From: Trypanosoma brucei gambiense DAL972
Lineage: Eukaryota; Euglenozoa; Kinetoplastea; Trypanosomatida; Trypanosomatidae
DNA length: 64,000 nucleotides
Reading direction: 5' to 3'
Assembly (NCBI RefSeq): GCF_000210295.1
Contig: NC_026743.1
Location: 2,170,001-2,234,000, forward strand
Below the pieces are notes generated by a model. That model was not told where the DNA came from. It worked only from the letters and a program-made list of their open reading frames with translations, and did not search any database. The first letter of the stretch is position 1. Every line of letters starts with the position of its first letter. Shown here piece after piece: positions 36,562 through 46,334 of the stretch. The position numbers were made by a program, and so were the translations under genes.

Positions 36562-38871
36562 ATGGAAATCTCATGTGCCTCTGCAGAAGTGCGTAATGAA
36601 TTGAGTAAATTATTGCAGCGGTTTCAAGATCCAGAGGTTCAGTTTGACCCCATTCAAAAACGTGGAGTCATAAGTAAGGTGATTGGTTACATGACGATGG
36701 GTGTTGACACTTCATGTCTCTTTCCACACTTGACACTTGCATGTGAGACGACAGACTTTGTCACCAAGAAACTCGTTTACCTTTATCTCAGCAATCATGC
36801 AGAGAAGAATCCTGAAGTGGCGTTACTTTGTATAAACACACTTATTAAAGAGTGTAAGGAACAAAGTCCCATTGTGCGAGGACTTGCGCTGCGCTCCCTT
36901 TCTTCCCTTCGGTTACCACAACTGTTTGAGTACTTATTTCCTGTCCTAAAGACTGCCTTCACCGATCCATCCCCTTATGTGCGCAAGACGGCGTGCACAT
37001 CCGCCCTTAGAGTTTTCCGCGCGTCACCCGCAGAGTTTCGCAGGCATCAGTTTCTCAACAACGTCCTAAAGGCCTTGCAGGATAGCGATGCTCTGGTGTG
37101 TGGGAATGCATTGGAAGTGCTTCTTGAAGTCTCACGCGAAGCCGAAGCTAATGGTTGTACGGAAGGTATTTTGCATGTGACAAAACCTTTATTGTACCAA
37201 CTGCTAAACATCATGAAACGCGTCTCCGAGTACCACCGCGTGCAGATTATTAGCCTCATACATAAATACGTACCTCAAGATGAGAGTGAAATGTATGACA
37301 TTATGAATTTATTGGATGAACACCTCCAGACGAGGAATAGCGGAACTGTACTAAGTGTGTGCAAGGCTTTGTTTCACCTGACGCAGAATCACCCTGCGAT
37401 GTATTCTGAGGTTCTCAGTCGCTTAAAGGCCCCGCTTCTTACGCTAGTGTCGTCGTGCACTGGAACAGAGGCGGTGTATCCTGTGCTATGTCATATTAAG
37501 CTGCTGCTGCAACATGAGCCCCGGCTTTTTCAGGATGCATACAAGTCATTCTATTGCCGCAACGGGGACCCAACCTATACAAAGACGGTTAAGATGGATA
37601 TACTTAGTATGTTAGTGACTCCCACCTCGGTAGGAGATATTCTCAATGAATTTGTAGCGTATGCGCACGAACGTGGAAGCAGCGCGGTGTCATGTGCCGC
37701 CATCGAGGCGATTGGCCGAATCCCATTGAAACTACCAGCGATGGTGGAGGATGTGACGAAGCATCTCGTTACATTCCTGGAGAGCAGTGCTGAGTACGTA
37801 CGTAACACGAGCATCACGGTCATGAAGGGCGTTCTGCAAAATCGTCGGTATATTCCCACGGTCCAATTGTTTCTTGAGAAGCTGATGGAATCATGTCGCG
37901 AGATGGATGTGGTGGAACCTGAGAGCTCCGTAGCGCTTGTGTGGCTTCTCGGCGAGTATGGTGAGCACATAGAAGAGGCGCCGTATATTTTGGAGGAGAT
38001 GTGTAATGATTCTCTTCTCAAGCGTCCAGCAGAGTTCCTTCGACAGTTTCTTACATCCTCCATAACATTGTTCTTCAAACGCCCACCGGAAATGCAACGC
38101 GTTCTAGGACGGATGTTCCAACTGCTTGCCAATGACTTCACACATCCAGATGTTCACGACCAGGTGCGTCTCTACTATCGGTTACTCCGAGAGAACCCAG
38201 AAGTAGCTTCCTACGTAATATGCGCCCCGAAGTCTGACATTATCGAGTTTGCAGAGGAGCGGAACGCGGAACTCAAGGATAAACTCTTTGATGAGTTCAA
38301 TACACTCTCTGTTGTGTATTTCCGACCGAGTGAAGAATTTGTCCGCGACTCTGCACCACGCACAGGCGATGATGACGATGATAAAACTGAAGATGAAGAA
38401 CAGGAAGACGATCCCACACATGACGAGGATGGGAATAAGACAACACACGAGGGGATAGCAGGCCACAATGTCTCCACTTTGCCTAACGTTTCTCATCCTC
38501 ATTTGGAAAGCAACTTTAGTCTCTCAGTTGATGCGAGCATGGAACTGCACGAATTTGAGCATCGCTGGATCTCGCTTGGTGATTCAGTTGTGACGACAGC
38601 CAACATGCAATTGCGGCTGCGCAGTGTCCCTGACATGGAAATGTTTGAAGATGCACTTGACGTGTGTGGAGTCGTCATGCTTACGGCTGGTCCTCACAAT
38701 GATGGTGATAGATGCTTTTTGTATGCGCAAGAAGAGGGCGCAATGGAAGCGTACTTTCTACTGGAGGTATGCCTGTCGAGGAATGGTATGGTAAACGTTA
38801 AGGTGAAGTCCGACAGCGCTCACATGCAGCAATTTTTGCAACATTTTAACAAAATCATGGATCAGTTTTGA
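36562..38871 (+). CDS. Beta-adaptin, probably AP-4 beta
   Basis: 769 aa from the ATG at 36562 (upstream frame begins with GTG). The HEAT-repeat trunk occupies ~1-590 with family hallmarks near the start: KKLVYLYLSNHAEKNPEVAL, then LINTLIKEC-type text, RGLALRSLSSLRLP and SPYVRKTACTSALRVF. A very acidic hinge (residues ~603-625, DDDDDKTEDEEQEDD) lacks an obvious clathrin box. It is followed by a single C-terminal domain of ~110 residues starting FEHRWISLGD. Only one appendage subdomain and no clathrin motif fit AP-4 beta better than AP-1/2 or AP-3 (AP-3 beta is longer). AP complexes select cargo into post-Golgi carriers. Adaptin identity is firm; subtype is inference. Confidence 0.88.
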   Translation: MEISCASAEVRNELSKLLQRFQDPEVQFDPIQKRGVISKVIGYMTMGVDTSCLFPHLTLACETTDFVTKKLVYLYLSNHAEKNPEVALLCINTLIKECKEQSPIVRGLALRSLSSLRLPQLFEYLFPVLKTAFTDPSPYVRKTACTSALRVFRASPAEFRRHQFLNNVLKALQDSDALVCGNALEVLLEVSREAEANGCTEGILHVTKPLLYQLLNIMKRVSEYHRVQIISLIHKYVPQDESEMYDIMNLLDEHLQTRNSGTVLSVCKALFHLTQNHPAMYSEVLSRLKAPLLTLVSSCTGTEAVYPVLCHIKLLLQHEPRLFQDAYKSFYCRNGDPTYTKTVKMDILSMLVTPTSVGDILNEFVAYAHERGSSAVSCAAIEAIGRIPLKLPAMVEDVTKHLVTFLESSAEYVRNTSITVMKGVLQNRRYIPTVQLFLEKLMESCREMDVVEPESSVALVWLLGEYGEHIEEAPYILEEMCNDSLLKRPAEFLRQFLTSSITLFFKRPPEMQRVLGRMFQLLANDFTHPDVHDQVRLYYRLLRENPEVASYVICAPKSDIIEFAEERNAELKDKLFDEFNTLSVVYFRPSEEFVRDSAPRTGDDDDDKTEDEEQEDDPTHDEDGNKTTHEGIAGHNVSTLPNVSHPHLESNFSLSVDASMELHEFEHRWISLGDSVVTTANMQLRLRSVPDMEMFEDALDVCGVVMLTAGPHNDGDRCFLYAQEEGAMEAYFLLEVCLSRNGMVNVKVKSDSAHMQQFLQHFNKIMDQF

Positions 38872-39626
38872 CTTCGTCGTCGTGGCGTTTTATTTTTGTT
38901 GACATTGTTTATTTTTGTTCGAGTTAATCACACTACACAGTCCGTTGAACCGGTTTTTGGTATCACTTCACGCGAAACTGTTAAGTAGAAACAATGAAAT
39001 TGAGGGACGTACGATTCACTGTACACTTTAGTGCTGTTTGTTCGAGTTGTGCCACTTCATTTATTTTTTTTTTCTGCTTTCTTATCACCTGTTGCGGCCA
39101 CACTTGGGCAAATGTATGGCCACGAGTAACAATCAGTTGCGACTGGGTTTCTCTTATCCACTGTTGTTGAACCATCTTTCGAGGATGAAGAGTGGGAAAT
39201 GCGGGAAATCATCGAAATACAGCTTTTCAGTTTGGGGAAAGGACTGCTTTCGGATTTGACGATTGGCAGAGGTTATTATTATTATTATTTTCTGTTGTCT
39301 GCGCAGTTATTTTTCCCCATTTTCATGCATCCGCTCAATAAAACTGTAGCGAAGAAAACAAAAAAAACAGCACACACACCTCTGGAGTGCATTCTTGATC
39401 AACTCGTCGCTATTTTTACCTTACTCGCTTAGACTTTGCCTTAGTGTCAAAAGGACAGTTGGCAGGAAGCTTTAACGAAGGGAGGAGGAAGAAAGACGAC
39501 TGAAGTAGCTCGCGGCGTCAGGACGTTATAAGGAACTGCGCCTCTTAACTTTTGATTGTGCATATACAGGTAACTATCATTTGCAAGTATATTTATAAAT
39601 AAATATACGCATATATTTGAATAGAT
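38872..39626 (+). other. Intergenic spacer
   Basis: T-rich 3' UTR with an (ATT)5 run near 39273-39288. A plausible acceptor is TTTTTACCTTACTCGCTTAG, AG at 39431-39432, giving a 5' UTR of about 195 nt. No gene seen. Confidence 0.5.
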
Positions 39627-40724
39627 ATGGATGACAAACAGGCGTTCTTTGTACGCTGCATAGATGGAAAGACATTTAAGATGGTGATTCGGGGGGACCT
39701 GGGGAAGTTAACTGTTGGAAAGATTAGGCGATACCTAAAATCATACGGTGTCCAAGATGGGATGCAGCTACTCTTCAACGGTTTGTCGCTTGCGGACGAG
39801 CAGGTGGGCAGCGATTTTGGCCTTTGCAATGGTGCCACGCTGCATTTGGGTCCTCCATCGTTTAGTGAAACTGCGGTACCACAACGGACTCATGGCCAAG
39901 GCTTTAGTGACGAGGCAGCCGGTTCAAGGACCGGAGACCCAACTGATACACCTCATTCATCTCTGAGTGGTGACTCGCGGGAACGTAACTCAAAAGCGGA
40001 CTCCACGCATCGTGACCCGTGTGGTGGGTTAAGTCATGCCGATCCAGCGAGAGGGACTGCCACTTACTCAGGGGGACGTTATAATGTGGATAAAGGGATC
40101 CCTGTTACCGCTACCTCTGCAACGAAAACAAATATTGATAGGATCCCCAGCGCCGATTTGACTAGTCACAGTGGTTTCCCGGTGGCTCTCGAAGTAGAGA
40201 ACCAGCAACTGCGCGAACAGGTGGAGTTACTGCGTCGGGAGGTCGCCGACTTGAGGCAAAAGAACAAAGCGCCGCGCGCCACGGTATTGCGACAGGATCT
40301 CACATCAATAGAGGTGCTGCAGAGTGCTAAATCCAACCTGCAAGAACTTGCTGAAGAACTTGGTGTTCCACTTCAATTCGATATGAACTTCACTTGTGTG
40401 GTGGGTGATGACGAGAGCCACACCGTCTTGGTTACCTTTGACTGTGTCACTGAGCGTCTCTATATATATTCCACCCTCCTCACTCAAATTCCGCATGATG
40501 GTGAGGTTCGCGCCAAGTTGTATGAACTTCTACTGGAGGGTTCATTGCTTAGCCGCGAGGTTTGTGGCGGCGGCATCGGCATATCACCGCAGAACGGTCT
40601 CGTGCTTCTCTCTACCACCATACCTCTGCGGCACTGCAACTCCTCCGCGTTGAAGGATATCATGCCGGTGTTTGTTGAAACAGTTGCGCGCTGGCGTTCG
40701 CTCATAAATGAACTGCTTAACTAG
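39627..40724 (+). CDS. Ubiquitin-like domain / coiled coil / CesT-like chaperone-fold fusion
   Basis: 365 aa in three parts. Residues 1-77 read as a ubiquitin-like fold (FFVRCIDGKTFKMVI, then LTVGKIRRYLKSYGVQDGMQ, then LLFNGLSLADEQ, then NGATLHLG), without a terminal diglycine. Residues ~187-214 are a leucine-zipper-like coiled coil (ENQQLREQVELLRREVADL). Residues ~232-365 match the CesT/Tir-chaperone family: QELAEELGVPLQFD, TVLVTFDCVTERLYIYSTL, LYELLLEGSLLSREVCGG, ISPQNGLVLLSTTIPL and a final WRSLINELL helix. CesT proteins are bacterial type III secretion chaperones; the fold also occurs in some eukaryote proteins. The function here is unknown; an adaptor or assembly chaperone linked to ubiquitin pathways is a guess. 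Confidence 0.75.
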   Translation: MDDKQAFFVRCIDGKTFKMVIRGDLGKLTVGKIRRYLKSYGVQDGMQLLFNGLSLADEQVGSDFGLCNGATLHLGPPSFSETAVPQRTHGQGFSDEAAGSRTGDPTDTPHSSLSGDSRERNSKADSTHRDPCGGLSHADPARGTATYSGGRYNVDKGIPVTATSATKTNIDRIPSADLTSHSGFPVALEVENQQLREQVELLRREVADLRQKNKAPRATVLRQDLTSIEVLQSAKSNLQELAEELGVPLQFDMNFTCVVGDDESHTVLVTFDCVTERLYIYSTLLTQIPHDGEVRAKLYELLLEGSLLSREVCGGGIGISPQNGLVLLSTTIPLRHCNSSALKDIMPVFVETVARWRSLINELLN

Positions 40725-42062
40725 CACGATAATAGTTTGAAACCTCTTTTCATTGTTATTGTTCGCTTCCCTCCCATTCTTCGTGGGTTGATGAGGGGGC
40801 AGTCAAGTTTCATATGAAGTGCTTGCTGCGCCCCCACCCCGGCCTCTTTCGTTTCTGTCTTGGTTTCCCGCCACCGCTATTTGCAGCTACTGCTGCTTTA
40901 TCACATCGGAGTTTTGAGGGACACACGAGAGAGCATTTGGTCACACAGTCACTATTAAAGTGTTGAGATGGAGGTAAGACGATAGACCATGTGATAGAGG
41001 AGAAAACACTAGTAAGCTCAACGGAAGGAAGGAAGTTTAGATGAAAATTTAAAAATTTTGAAGAAAGAACACAAATGGGGAAGCATGTGAAGGGGAAGGG
41101 GAAAATGAAGGGTAATACCTTTTGTTGGTACAGCGTAGTTTAGTGATTGCTTGGGGATCGGACAGCCGATCAGAAAGGGCAAGTTTCTTTGCACTACATA
41201 TCTAACGGGTTCCAATATTCAGTTGAGTGCAGCACACTGACGGAGATGCGTTTGAAAAACTCGTGAGGCCGCTGCGAAAACTGACGGCAGGAAGGGTTCG
41301 AAGAAAAGGAGGAGAGTACGTGCTAGGTGTGGGTGGTGGTGGTAATTTTATATTGCTTCGTCTTTTATGTTTTATGCTGTTTATGTTTTAACTTATCTGC
41401 CCAACCAAAGGCTGTGGTCACACGCCGCAAACTAGGTGGGTTTAGAAGGCAAGGTTTGAATTATGTGCCTTCTTCTTTTCGTTGTTAACTAAATCCCCTT
41501 CCTTTTCTTTCATTTACTTCGTGGAGTACCACCCTCCATATCACATACATACACACACGCACGTACAGAATTACCTCTCGCCACGATGTCCTCGTTAAGA
41601 ATTGGCCTTTAATATGTCCCTTTACTTACCGTTATATCTGACGTGCACGGATCTACGTATCGGACCGGGACCTTTTCTCACTTTTACTTCGGTCGGATCT
41701 CACCCAATGCATTCCCCTTCTCTCGATAGGCATTTGAACGAGCGTTTGCGCGTAAATTTTCCCGTTCCACCTTTTAACTTTCTTCTTCACTGAAAGAATT
41801 CAACAATCGTCATACATATAAGTGTGCGAAAGCATGTGCGTTCATCAACTAACTGTCGGTCTTGTAGTACCCAAGCATACCTCTTTATCTTTTTTTTTTA
41901 CTAAACCGGTGTGTAACCGTGCCTGTGAGATATAGAGAATCAATAAAAGGGAGACGGTAGGGAAGTGGGTCTTTGAAAAAGACAAAAAACAAAAACAAAA
42001 ATCAAATCGGACTACGAGGTGATATTGAGACCTCCCCGCTGATTTGTGTGCACGGAAGGAAA
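40725..42062 (+). other. Intergenic spacer, 1.3 kb
   Basis: No repeats beyond short homopolymers and no convincing ORF; the frame at 41602-41793 is T-rich and short. A T/C run at 41879-41899 is followed by AG at 41928-41929, a candidate acceptor for the CAP gene (5' UTR about 134 nt). A GGTTCGAA at 41297 is not part of a tRNA. Confidence 0.55.
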
Positions 42063-42872
42063 ATGCCGCCGCCGCCACCAGCACCACCGCCACCGCCACC
42101 GCCACCACCTCCACCCAAGGCAACAGAAGGCAACTCGTCAAGCACCGTTGGAGGCGCGGCATCGGCCCTCTTTGCTGAGATCCGCCAGGGTGGTGATAAC
42201 ATTACCTCTCGACTCCGCCACGTGACGGATGATCAAAAAGCATATAAACAAAACATTCAACACGGTGCCGTTGATTTCTCCGACCTCGATGCAAAGAAGG
42301 CAGAGGCGGAAGCCAAGCGACAGCAGAAGCAAAAGCAACCGGAAACCACCGCAGCGGAGGAACCCGTGACGCGACTCGAAGGGGACAAGCGGTGGGTGGT
42401 TAAACACCACAAAGGAACTCCTTCGGAACCCTGCAAGGTGACTTTGGAAGATGTCAATATGCGTCATGCCGTGCACATTCACGGTTGTGACAACACATTT
42501 GTTGAGGTAAAGGGGAAAGTTAACACGGTCTCCATTGTGTCATGCAATAAGGCGCAAGTTATCCTGGAGAGTGTTGTCTCGGCTTTGGAGGTCCTCAAGT
42601 CTGACAGCGTTGATGTTACGGTGCGGCGTTTTGTCCCCACTGCTATGGTTGAGAAAAGCACGTCGGTGAATCTCTTCCTCATGGATGTTGAGGAGGCGCC
42701 GAACACTGAAATTGTAACAGCATGCAGCAGCGCTGTGAATGTGAACTTCCCTACCGTGGAGGATCCAACAGATATTTTGGAAAGACCCCTCCCGGAGCAG
42801 TTCGTCTCACGTATTGTGAGGGACAATAGAGGAAAGTACAAGATTGAGACGAAGCCAAATGAGGTGGCGTAG
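42063..42872 (+). CDS. Short cyclase-associated protein (CAP/Srv2), actin regulator
   Basis: 269 aa from the ATG at 42063 (upstream frame opens with TTG). Residues 2-18 are almost all Pro (profilin/SH3-type ligand). A WH2-like segment follows (residue 34 onward: SALFAEIRQGGDNITSRL, then RHVTDDQK), matching the CAP text 'ALF..I.QG..IT..L..V.DD.K'. A KKAEAEAKRQQKQKQ linker then leads to the C-terminal CARP beta-helix at ~105-265 (CKVTLEDVNMRHAVHIHGCD, then FVEVKGKVNTVSIVSCNKAQ). CAP recycles ADP-actin by nucleotide exchange and works with cofilin. The N-terminal cyclase-binding/helical-folded domain of yeast and animal CAP (~450-530 aa) is absent, a reduced form also known in protists. Confidence 0.88.
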   Translation: MPPPPPAPPPPPPPPPPPKATEGNSSSTVGGAASALFAEIRQGGDNITSRLRHVTDDQKAYKQNIQHGAVDFSDLDAKKAEAEAKRQQKQKQPETTAAEEPVTRLEGDKRWVVKHHKGTPSEPCKVTLEDVNMRHAVHIHGCDNTFVEVKGKVNTVSIVSCNKAQVILESVVSALEVLKSDSVDVTVRRFVPTAMVEKSTSVNLFLMDVEEAPNTEIVTACSSAVNVNFPTVEDPTDILERPLPEQFVSRIVRDNRGKYKIETKPNEVA

Positions 42873-43891
42873 TGAAATTCCTATAGCATCCCAGTTTGCG
42901 TGTAAGAGCGTATTTTTACTCCAGCCGCATTTACATTTGGGAAGGGACTGAAGGGCGGGGTAGAGGCGGTTCCTGTTAACGAGCATGGGTGGAAGAAAAG
43001 TAACCCCACACGAAAACGATGCGGCGTGAAAAAGTCGCGCGATCAAGAATAGGAAAAAGACAGTAGAGAGTGTAGCAAGAGGGAAGATTAAGGGGGGAAA
43101 AATTTATTACTTACACCAGATAAGTTTCGGCATCAACTCTACAATCTTCCGCATTTGGCGGAAGGGATGTCTGTGGAAGGGGGGAGAAAGTAAAAATTTG
43201 TTGTGGAATGTACTTTTGTTTGCTGCTTTCTCGGCAGGCGGAAGGAGCCGTTTCATCCGAATGTCGCAGGTATTTCGTTTTGCTTCGCCTTCGTCTCTTC
43301 CCCTGTGTTTGCTCAACCTCTTGCGTTGGGTGCGTTGGTTCATCGTTGCCGCTCCCCTTCAAACGTTTCGATTTCATTCTGTAAATACGCGCCTCTCAAC
43401 GGTTGATTTTTACTGCTTTGTGGCCAAACTAGCTGGTTTATTTCTTTTATAATGCTCCTTTGATTTTGTGTTTCGTTGAAAGAGTAGATGCAGTCCGTTG
43501 AGTGAAGTTGTGTGCTTTGGTGTGTGTACCGTTCCTCCACCCTCTTCTCTGGGGTTTTATCTTTCTTTATTTCCTCTGCATTCCTTTGTACTCATTGTTT
43601 TTCGCTTCCCTTCTGTGCCAACTTGTATGTGTGCCCTCGCGGCTGGTGCAGCCTGTCCTTCCTATCGCAAAGGGCACGCTAACGAACGTAGAAGGGGTGA
43701 GTACGTTGAACGCACTCATAAGCAGCTGAATTAACAAAGTGACGATAAAGAACGCAGCAAAAAAAGTTAGAGAGAGTTACGGAGTCCGTAAGGGAGTTTC
43801 AACAGTCGTCAAGGTGACCAAATAGGTCCACGCATACTGGCAGATACGTATATATATAATATACGTGTTGTGCTTACCTAGGTGAATCAAC
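42873..43891 (+). other. Intergenic spacer, 1.0 kb
   Basis: 3' UTR of CAP and 5' region of the ARM gene. T/C-rich block at 43545-43615 with the first AG near 43650, and a late AG at 43880-43881 only 10 nt before the ATG. Small frames (43198-43452, 43498-43734) are unsupported; none shows a signal or domain. Confidence 0.5.
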
Positions 43892-44866
43892 ATGACTTCG
43901 CTCAACACAGAGCTGGCTCTCGCAAAGAGGTTTCACATGCTGAGCAAAAATTATAGCAACCGCCCTGTCATCGCGCGCCGCAACACGCTTCCCACTCTTG
44001 TGCGGTTTATTCGGAGTAACGACCGAGAAACTCGTCACTACTCCCTCTCTGCGCTCCTGCTGCTTGCGCAACACGAGGAAAATGTGGAACTACTTTGCTT
44101 GGAGCGCGGCCTCGTCCCGGGTGTTTATGCAGTTTACAAAGATGCCGATTACGACGACCCCCAGTTACGTGAAATAGCAGATCAAATTCTGAACTGTCTC
44201 GAACCCGTTTTGCAGGGCAGAGACCCACGTAAGGCTAGCCAAACAAGCGTAACTCCTGTTGGGAGTAGCAGTGATGCGGTTGACAGCGATCCTTTAAATG
44301 ATAGTTTTTCCCCCAGTCGACGAGCGCGCGCGGGCAGGGTGCTGCGGGGAGTTGGCTCGGATGCTATCCACACTGTTCTACTTGACATCCCCGCGTTGGA
44401 TCCGAATGGGGGGGACAATATTGAGGCTATCGAAGACATCTTTCAAACAACGCGCGGCGTTTTGTCATACTCTATTTTTGTGGAGAACAGACAGGCACGT
44501 CTGTTCGTTACATGTGCCACACAGGTAGTGCAACAAGTCCTCTCCGACTCTGGTTTTGAATCAGTGGTAGTTCGCGATGACGTCGTCAACCAGGAGATGT
44601 TTGGCGGCGGAGCTGACGGCAGTGCCGGGTTAAATAGCGGTGGGAGTAGAAGTAATACAAGCTACTACGATGGCGGTTCTCCACAGCACCGTCCCTCTTA
44701 TCTGCAAAGTGTCGCCAACAGCATCTACCAATCCGCACTTGTGCTTGGAGGTGGCAGCAGGAATAATGACACGCTGTCAGCACGTGTTAACGAGCAGCGG
44801 ACGAGGGAGCAAGAAGGAGAATCAACATTTGGGTACATATCGAAAACGCTGTCGAAGTGGTGGTGA
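43892..44866 (+). CDS. ARMC1-like protein: armadillo repeat plus HMA-like fold
   Basis: 324 aa. Residues ~1-110 form armadillo-type helices: NRPVIARRNTLPTLVRFIRS, then SLSALLLLAQHEENVELLC, then GLVPGVYAVYKD. After a Ser/Arg linker, residues ~155-232 look like the ferredoxin/HMA-like module of ARMC1: IHTVLLDIPALD, then a helix, then TRGVLSYSIFVENRQARLFV, then a second helix QVVQQVLSDSGFESVVV. It lacks metal-binding CxxC, as ARMC1 does. Mammalian ARMC1 associates with mitochondria and influences their distribution and the MICOS/MIB bridge. The C-terminal 90 residues are Gly/Ser/Asn-rich and end in a conserved-looking GYISKTLSKWW. The ARMC1 match is by eye; mitochondrial role is inferred. Confidence 0.65.
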   Translation: MTSLNTELALAKRFHMLSKNYSNRPVIARRNTLPTLVRFIRSNDRETRHYSLSALLLLAQHEENVELLCLERGLVPGVYAVYKDADYDDPQLREIADQILNCLEPVLQGRDPRKASQTSVTPVGSSSDAVDSDPLNDSFSPSRRARAGRVLRGVGSDAIHTVLLDIPALDPNGGDNIEAIEDIFQTTRGVLSYSIFVENRQARLFVTCATQVVQQVLSDSGFESVVVRDDVVNQEMFGGGADGSAGLNSGGSRSNTSYYDGGSPQHRPSYLQSVANSIYQSALVLGGGSRNNDTLSARVNEQRTREQEGESTFGYISKTLSKWW

Positions 44867-45706
44867 TTTGGTTAGTAGCAATACGATCCGTAGCTAACGT
44901 CGCTACTTTTGAACAGGGGAGGTGTGAAAAAGATGTATGAAGCGGGAGGGGTCTCACCGAATGGGTGTCACTCGAACTGCAGCGCTGTTTTATCGTGGAT
45001 GGAGTGGTAAAAGGAAGTTATACCCCCTTTTTTCCATTGGTAAACACCCATTGCCTTCTAGAAGGGGTTGGGTTGGGCTAATCAGCTCGTTTGGCGACCC
45101 GCTGCTGCCATGTCAACGTTTTGTTCTTTGTTGTGCCTAGAAAGTGAGATGTGAAAAAAAAATGTGCGATTTGGGTTAAGAAGGAGAAAATAGACGGGCT
45201 CGGGGTGAGATGTCACACATGGAGGTGGTGAAAGAAGTGAGTCGGAGGGATCGTGAACGATAGGCAGATGTCTTTTTTTTTTTCTTTTACCTCTAACTAG
45301 TAAGGAGGGGGTGTTATTTGCAGGTGGGTGGTACACAGCGCAGTACTGATTGGTGAAGAAGAGGAAGTGGTGTCCTTTTCACCACATACTTTAAAAATTC
45401 AATGTGGAACTGTGGACTCCTTTGTATGTTTGTGCTCTTTCACCTCTGCGAAGCGGTGTCCTTAAGGCATCCAATTGTCTCTCCATGTTGTTTCTATCGT
45501 TTGGTCCCCTTCTCGGATCTCTCTTTTGTTACTGATATCGAAACAACAATAAAAAGAGAAGACGTGAAGAAAAATTGTAAGCGTCTATAAGTTTGACAAA
45601 AATAAAAAGGCTTAAATATCATCGTTTTCGATCTGTGTGTGTGTGTGTGTCTGTTTAGTACGGCTGCACTCGCCACCTCCCTCGCACCAACGTCAAACTG
45701 AGTGAA
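44867..45706 (+). other. Intergenic spacer
   Basis: Contains a (GT)9 run (45635-45650) followed by CTGTTTAG, AG at 45658-45659, a candidate acceptor for the p24 gene (5' UTR about 47 nt). No gene recognised; the frame at 45402-45590 is unsupported. Confidence 0.5.
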
Positions 45707-46334
45707 ATGAAGAGTTTCCGCGTAGTTTGCAGGTTCCCCGCCATGCTGCAGCTGCTAGCACTTGTGGGACTTGCATTGGTTCCGCAAAGCGCTCTCAGTT
45801 CTCAAAACGGCGTGTACGTAAAACTCTTTCCCGGCCGTGAGTTGTGTTTGAGTTACGAGGGGTACCGGGAACTGGAGGAAACACCGCCAACAGTTGCCTT
45901 GCGNNNNNNNNNNNNNNNNNNNNNNNNNNNNNNNNNNNNNNNNNNNNNNNNNNNNNNNNNNNNNNNNNNNNNNNNNNNNNNNNNNNNNNNNNNNNNNNNN
46001 NNNNNNNNNNNNNNNNNNNNNNNNNNNNNNNNNNNNNNNNNNNNNNNATGTGGCGCAGTCCCCGGAGACCGTTGAGGGAGTGGAAGTTGCTGACAAACCA
46101 ATAGAAGCCTCCGACTATCAAAGTTCACTTCACATGTTGGACATTTGTGTGCAAGTGGCTCTAGATGAAGTGCGTATGAGTGAGAACCGCCTTCATCTTC
46201 TTGATGAGATTACAAACTCTACGTACAACCGCGTTGTGGGATTCTTAATTCTGAACGTTCTGCTTGTCATTGTTGCTAACGTTGGGTCAGAGAAGTATTT
46301 GGAACGATTCTTTATAAAGCAGAAGATTGCTTAA
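45707..46334 (+). CDS. emp24/p24 family cargo receptor, interrupted by sequence gap
   Basis: Two parts of one type I membrane protein. The N-terminal part (45707-45903) has a signal peptide ending near QSALSS and the start of a GOLD domain (KLFPGRELCLSYEG). The C-terminal part (reading from about 46050 to 46334) has the coiled coil (MLDICVQVALDEVRMSENRL), one membrane span (VVGFLILNVLLVIVANV) and a cytosolic tail with a di-Phe (FF, COPII binding) and a KxKxx end (KQKIA, COPI retrieval). p24 proteins cycle between ER and Golgi and sort GPI-anchored and other cargo. The two parts are in different frames across the N-run, so the gap length is wrong. About 48 residues, including the second GOLD cysteine, are missing. 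Confidence 0.85.
45904..46047. other. Assembly gap, 144 N
   Basis: A run of 144 unknown bases inside the p24 coding region. The reading frames on the two sides join only if the true missing length is 2 modulo 3; 144 is 0 modulo 3. Confidence 1.

Noticed and set aside
45755..46128. Several ORFs reading through the N-run on both strands
   Set aside because: They exist only because N codons are read as open; the p24 frame explains the flanks.
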